Part shown: one piece after another, positions 63,101-64,000 of the stretch | Position numbering within the stretch: the first letter of the stretch is position 1 | Layout of the letters: each line of letters starts with the position of its first letter | Assembly: GCA_003640385.1 (NCBI GenBank) | Contig: RCAB01000071.1 | Span: 62,001 to 126,000 of the forward strand | Length of the DNA: 64,000 bases | Direction of reading: 5' to 3' | Source: Setaria digitata | Taxonomy: Eukaryota > Nematoda > Chromadorea > Rhabditida > Setariidae | Notes under the pieces: generated by a model | Database searches by the model: none | Seen by the model: only the letters and a program-made list of their open reading frames with translations | Told to the model about the DNA's origin: nothing | Position numbers and translations under genes: made by a program

Positions 63101-63941
63101 AAATGGAATCATAAAAATAAGAATAATTTTGACTGTATTATTTGAAATAATGCTTCATAGTGTTCATCCTAGTTTGTTTTTCAATTTGAGGGAACAAGAG
63201 GCAGAGGCACTGAAATAGCTGGCAAAAATATTGCGAATCCAACTTCCTTCATTCGAGCTAGCGTAGATATGCTGAAATATTTGGGATTGGACAGTTATGC
63301 AAATCTGATCAGTGATTCCCTGTTTCTTGCACTTACAGAGCGACATATACATACTGTTGATATTGGAGGTAGGTATACCACTCCAATTTGTGATTCTAAC
63401 TGATTGATTAGATAATAAATTTATAACATTGTATTTCTTTGCGGTCTTCACTTTCCGATTTATGCGGAAATTTCTATCCAAAATTCAGTCCTTAGGCCAG
63501 TACTATCATCTATTATCCAGTAGATATCATTGGACGGGGAATTTTTTCCCATCTATTGTCTGTTACAGTTGGATTTTTGTAATCCAAGCATTTTTAACTG
63601 TTATTACCTGAAAATTTATATAGTGAGAGATTTCAAAATTTATATTTGTAAAGATGGTTTATCAGCAAGAAAAACTGGGTTATCTACTAACAAGAATCGT
63701 CATCACAACCTTGTTTCTCATATCTTGTAATTCGTTTTTTTTTGTTCATTTAGTTTTTGTTGGTTTTTGATTTCTTGAGATATCAGATGTTCTGGTACTT
63801 ATGAAAAATAAATTTTGTGAAGTTAGTGGTTTTACTTTGCCATTTTAAACTTGCTGTTTCATAGGTACGGCTAAGACGAGTGAAGTTGTGGACGTAACTT
63901 TGGAAATAATGAATCAGCTAAGGGATACCTACATTCAATGA
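60128..63941 (+). CDS. idhg-1: NAD-dependent isocitrate dehydrogenase, gamma-type regulatory subunit
   Basis: Nine exons join in phase into about 399 aa: 60128-60277, 60912-61019, 61180-61287, 61792-61943, 62157-62226, 62427-62558, 62827-63051, 63191-63368, 63865-63941. The mitochondrial IDH3 complex converts isocitrate to 2-oxoglutarate in the TCA cycle; beta and gamma subunits regulate the alpha catalytic subunit. The start [20 protein letters not shown] is basic and Ser-rich, as in a mitochondrial presequence. Family motifs are [77 protein letters not shown] and [14 protein letters not shown]. The [10 protein letters not shown] and NMEGEYS stretches fit the gamma class better than alpha; beta is the alternative. 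The ATG was chosen because the upstream sequence ends in an acceptor (TTTGCAG, 60079) with no ATG between. The paralogue number is not certain. Confidence 0.92.
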
Positions 63942-64000
63942 ACATTATTTGAAGAAGGTGGCCGTGATCATTTTATTAGTGAGAATATTCATTAAATTTG

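Overview
This window looks like nuclear DNA from a nematode, most likely a clade III (filarial/spirurid-type) worm. The base composition is AT-rich. Genes are split into many short exons by introns of about 50-1000 bp, most ending in a nematode-style T-rich 3' splice site (TTTCAG or TTTTAG). Several genes have such an acceptor only a few bases before the start codon, as expected for spliced-leader trans-splicing. I could not identify the species. There are no rRNA, tRNA, CRISPR or bacterial-type features that I can support. One undetermined base (N) sits at the end of a long poly-T tract at about 31.45-31.50 kb.

Layout. 0.7-1.8 kb: end of an unrecognised minus-strand gene. 2.3-6.5 kb (+): unkempt-type CCCH zinc-finger RNA-binding protein. 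8.3-13.6 kb (-): PGAP1-type GPI inositol-deacylase, 15 exons, tail to tail with unkempt. 14.5-15.7 kb (-): a cluster of unassigned exons. 15.7-21.1 kb: gene-poor, with two candidate small genes (71 and 76 aa), each with a possible trans-splice acceptor. 21.1-24.1 kb (-): TFIID subunit TAF4. 26.7-30.7 kb (+): epsilon-type diacylglycerol kinase. 31.6-32.7 kb (+): GPATCH2-like nuclear protein with an R3H-like tail. 33.5-36.0 kb (+): RPP14-like RNase P/MRP subunit and 3-ketodihydrosphingosine reductase (KDSR), spaced like a nematode operon. 36.3-46.9 kb (-): ALP/Enigma (ZASP) muscle protein with a PDZ domain, ZM motif and four LIM domains. 46.9-52.9 kb: gene-poor, with a TG microsatellite. 52.9-54.1 kb (-): Ras/Rap-like GTPase, apparently a pseudogene. 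56.4-57.7 kb (-): small unassigned coding segments. 60.1-63.9 kb (+): gamma-type regulatory subunit of NAD-dependent isocitrate dehydrogenase.

The recognised genes are mostly conserved housekeeping genes: transcription and RNA, GPI-anchor remodelling, sphingolipid and diacylglycerol metabolism, the TCA cycle and the sarcomere. They do not form one pathway. The only likely co-transcribed pair is RPP14-KDSR. I found no clearly new biological system. The most unusual observations are the operon pairing, a stop-free 3n intron inside the TAF4 TAFH domain, the decayed GTPase, a GPATCH2-like protein without its G-patch, a shortened RING at the unkempt C-terminus, and a 71-aa two-exon gene with no relative I recognise. 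Exon coordinates were joined by hand using reading phase, splice signals and similarity to known families, so boundaries may be off by a few bases.
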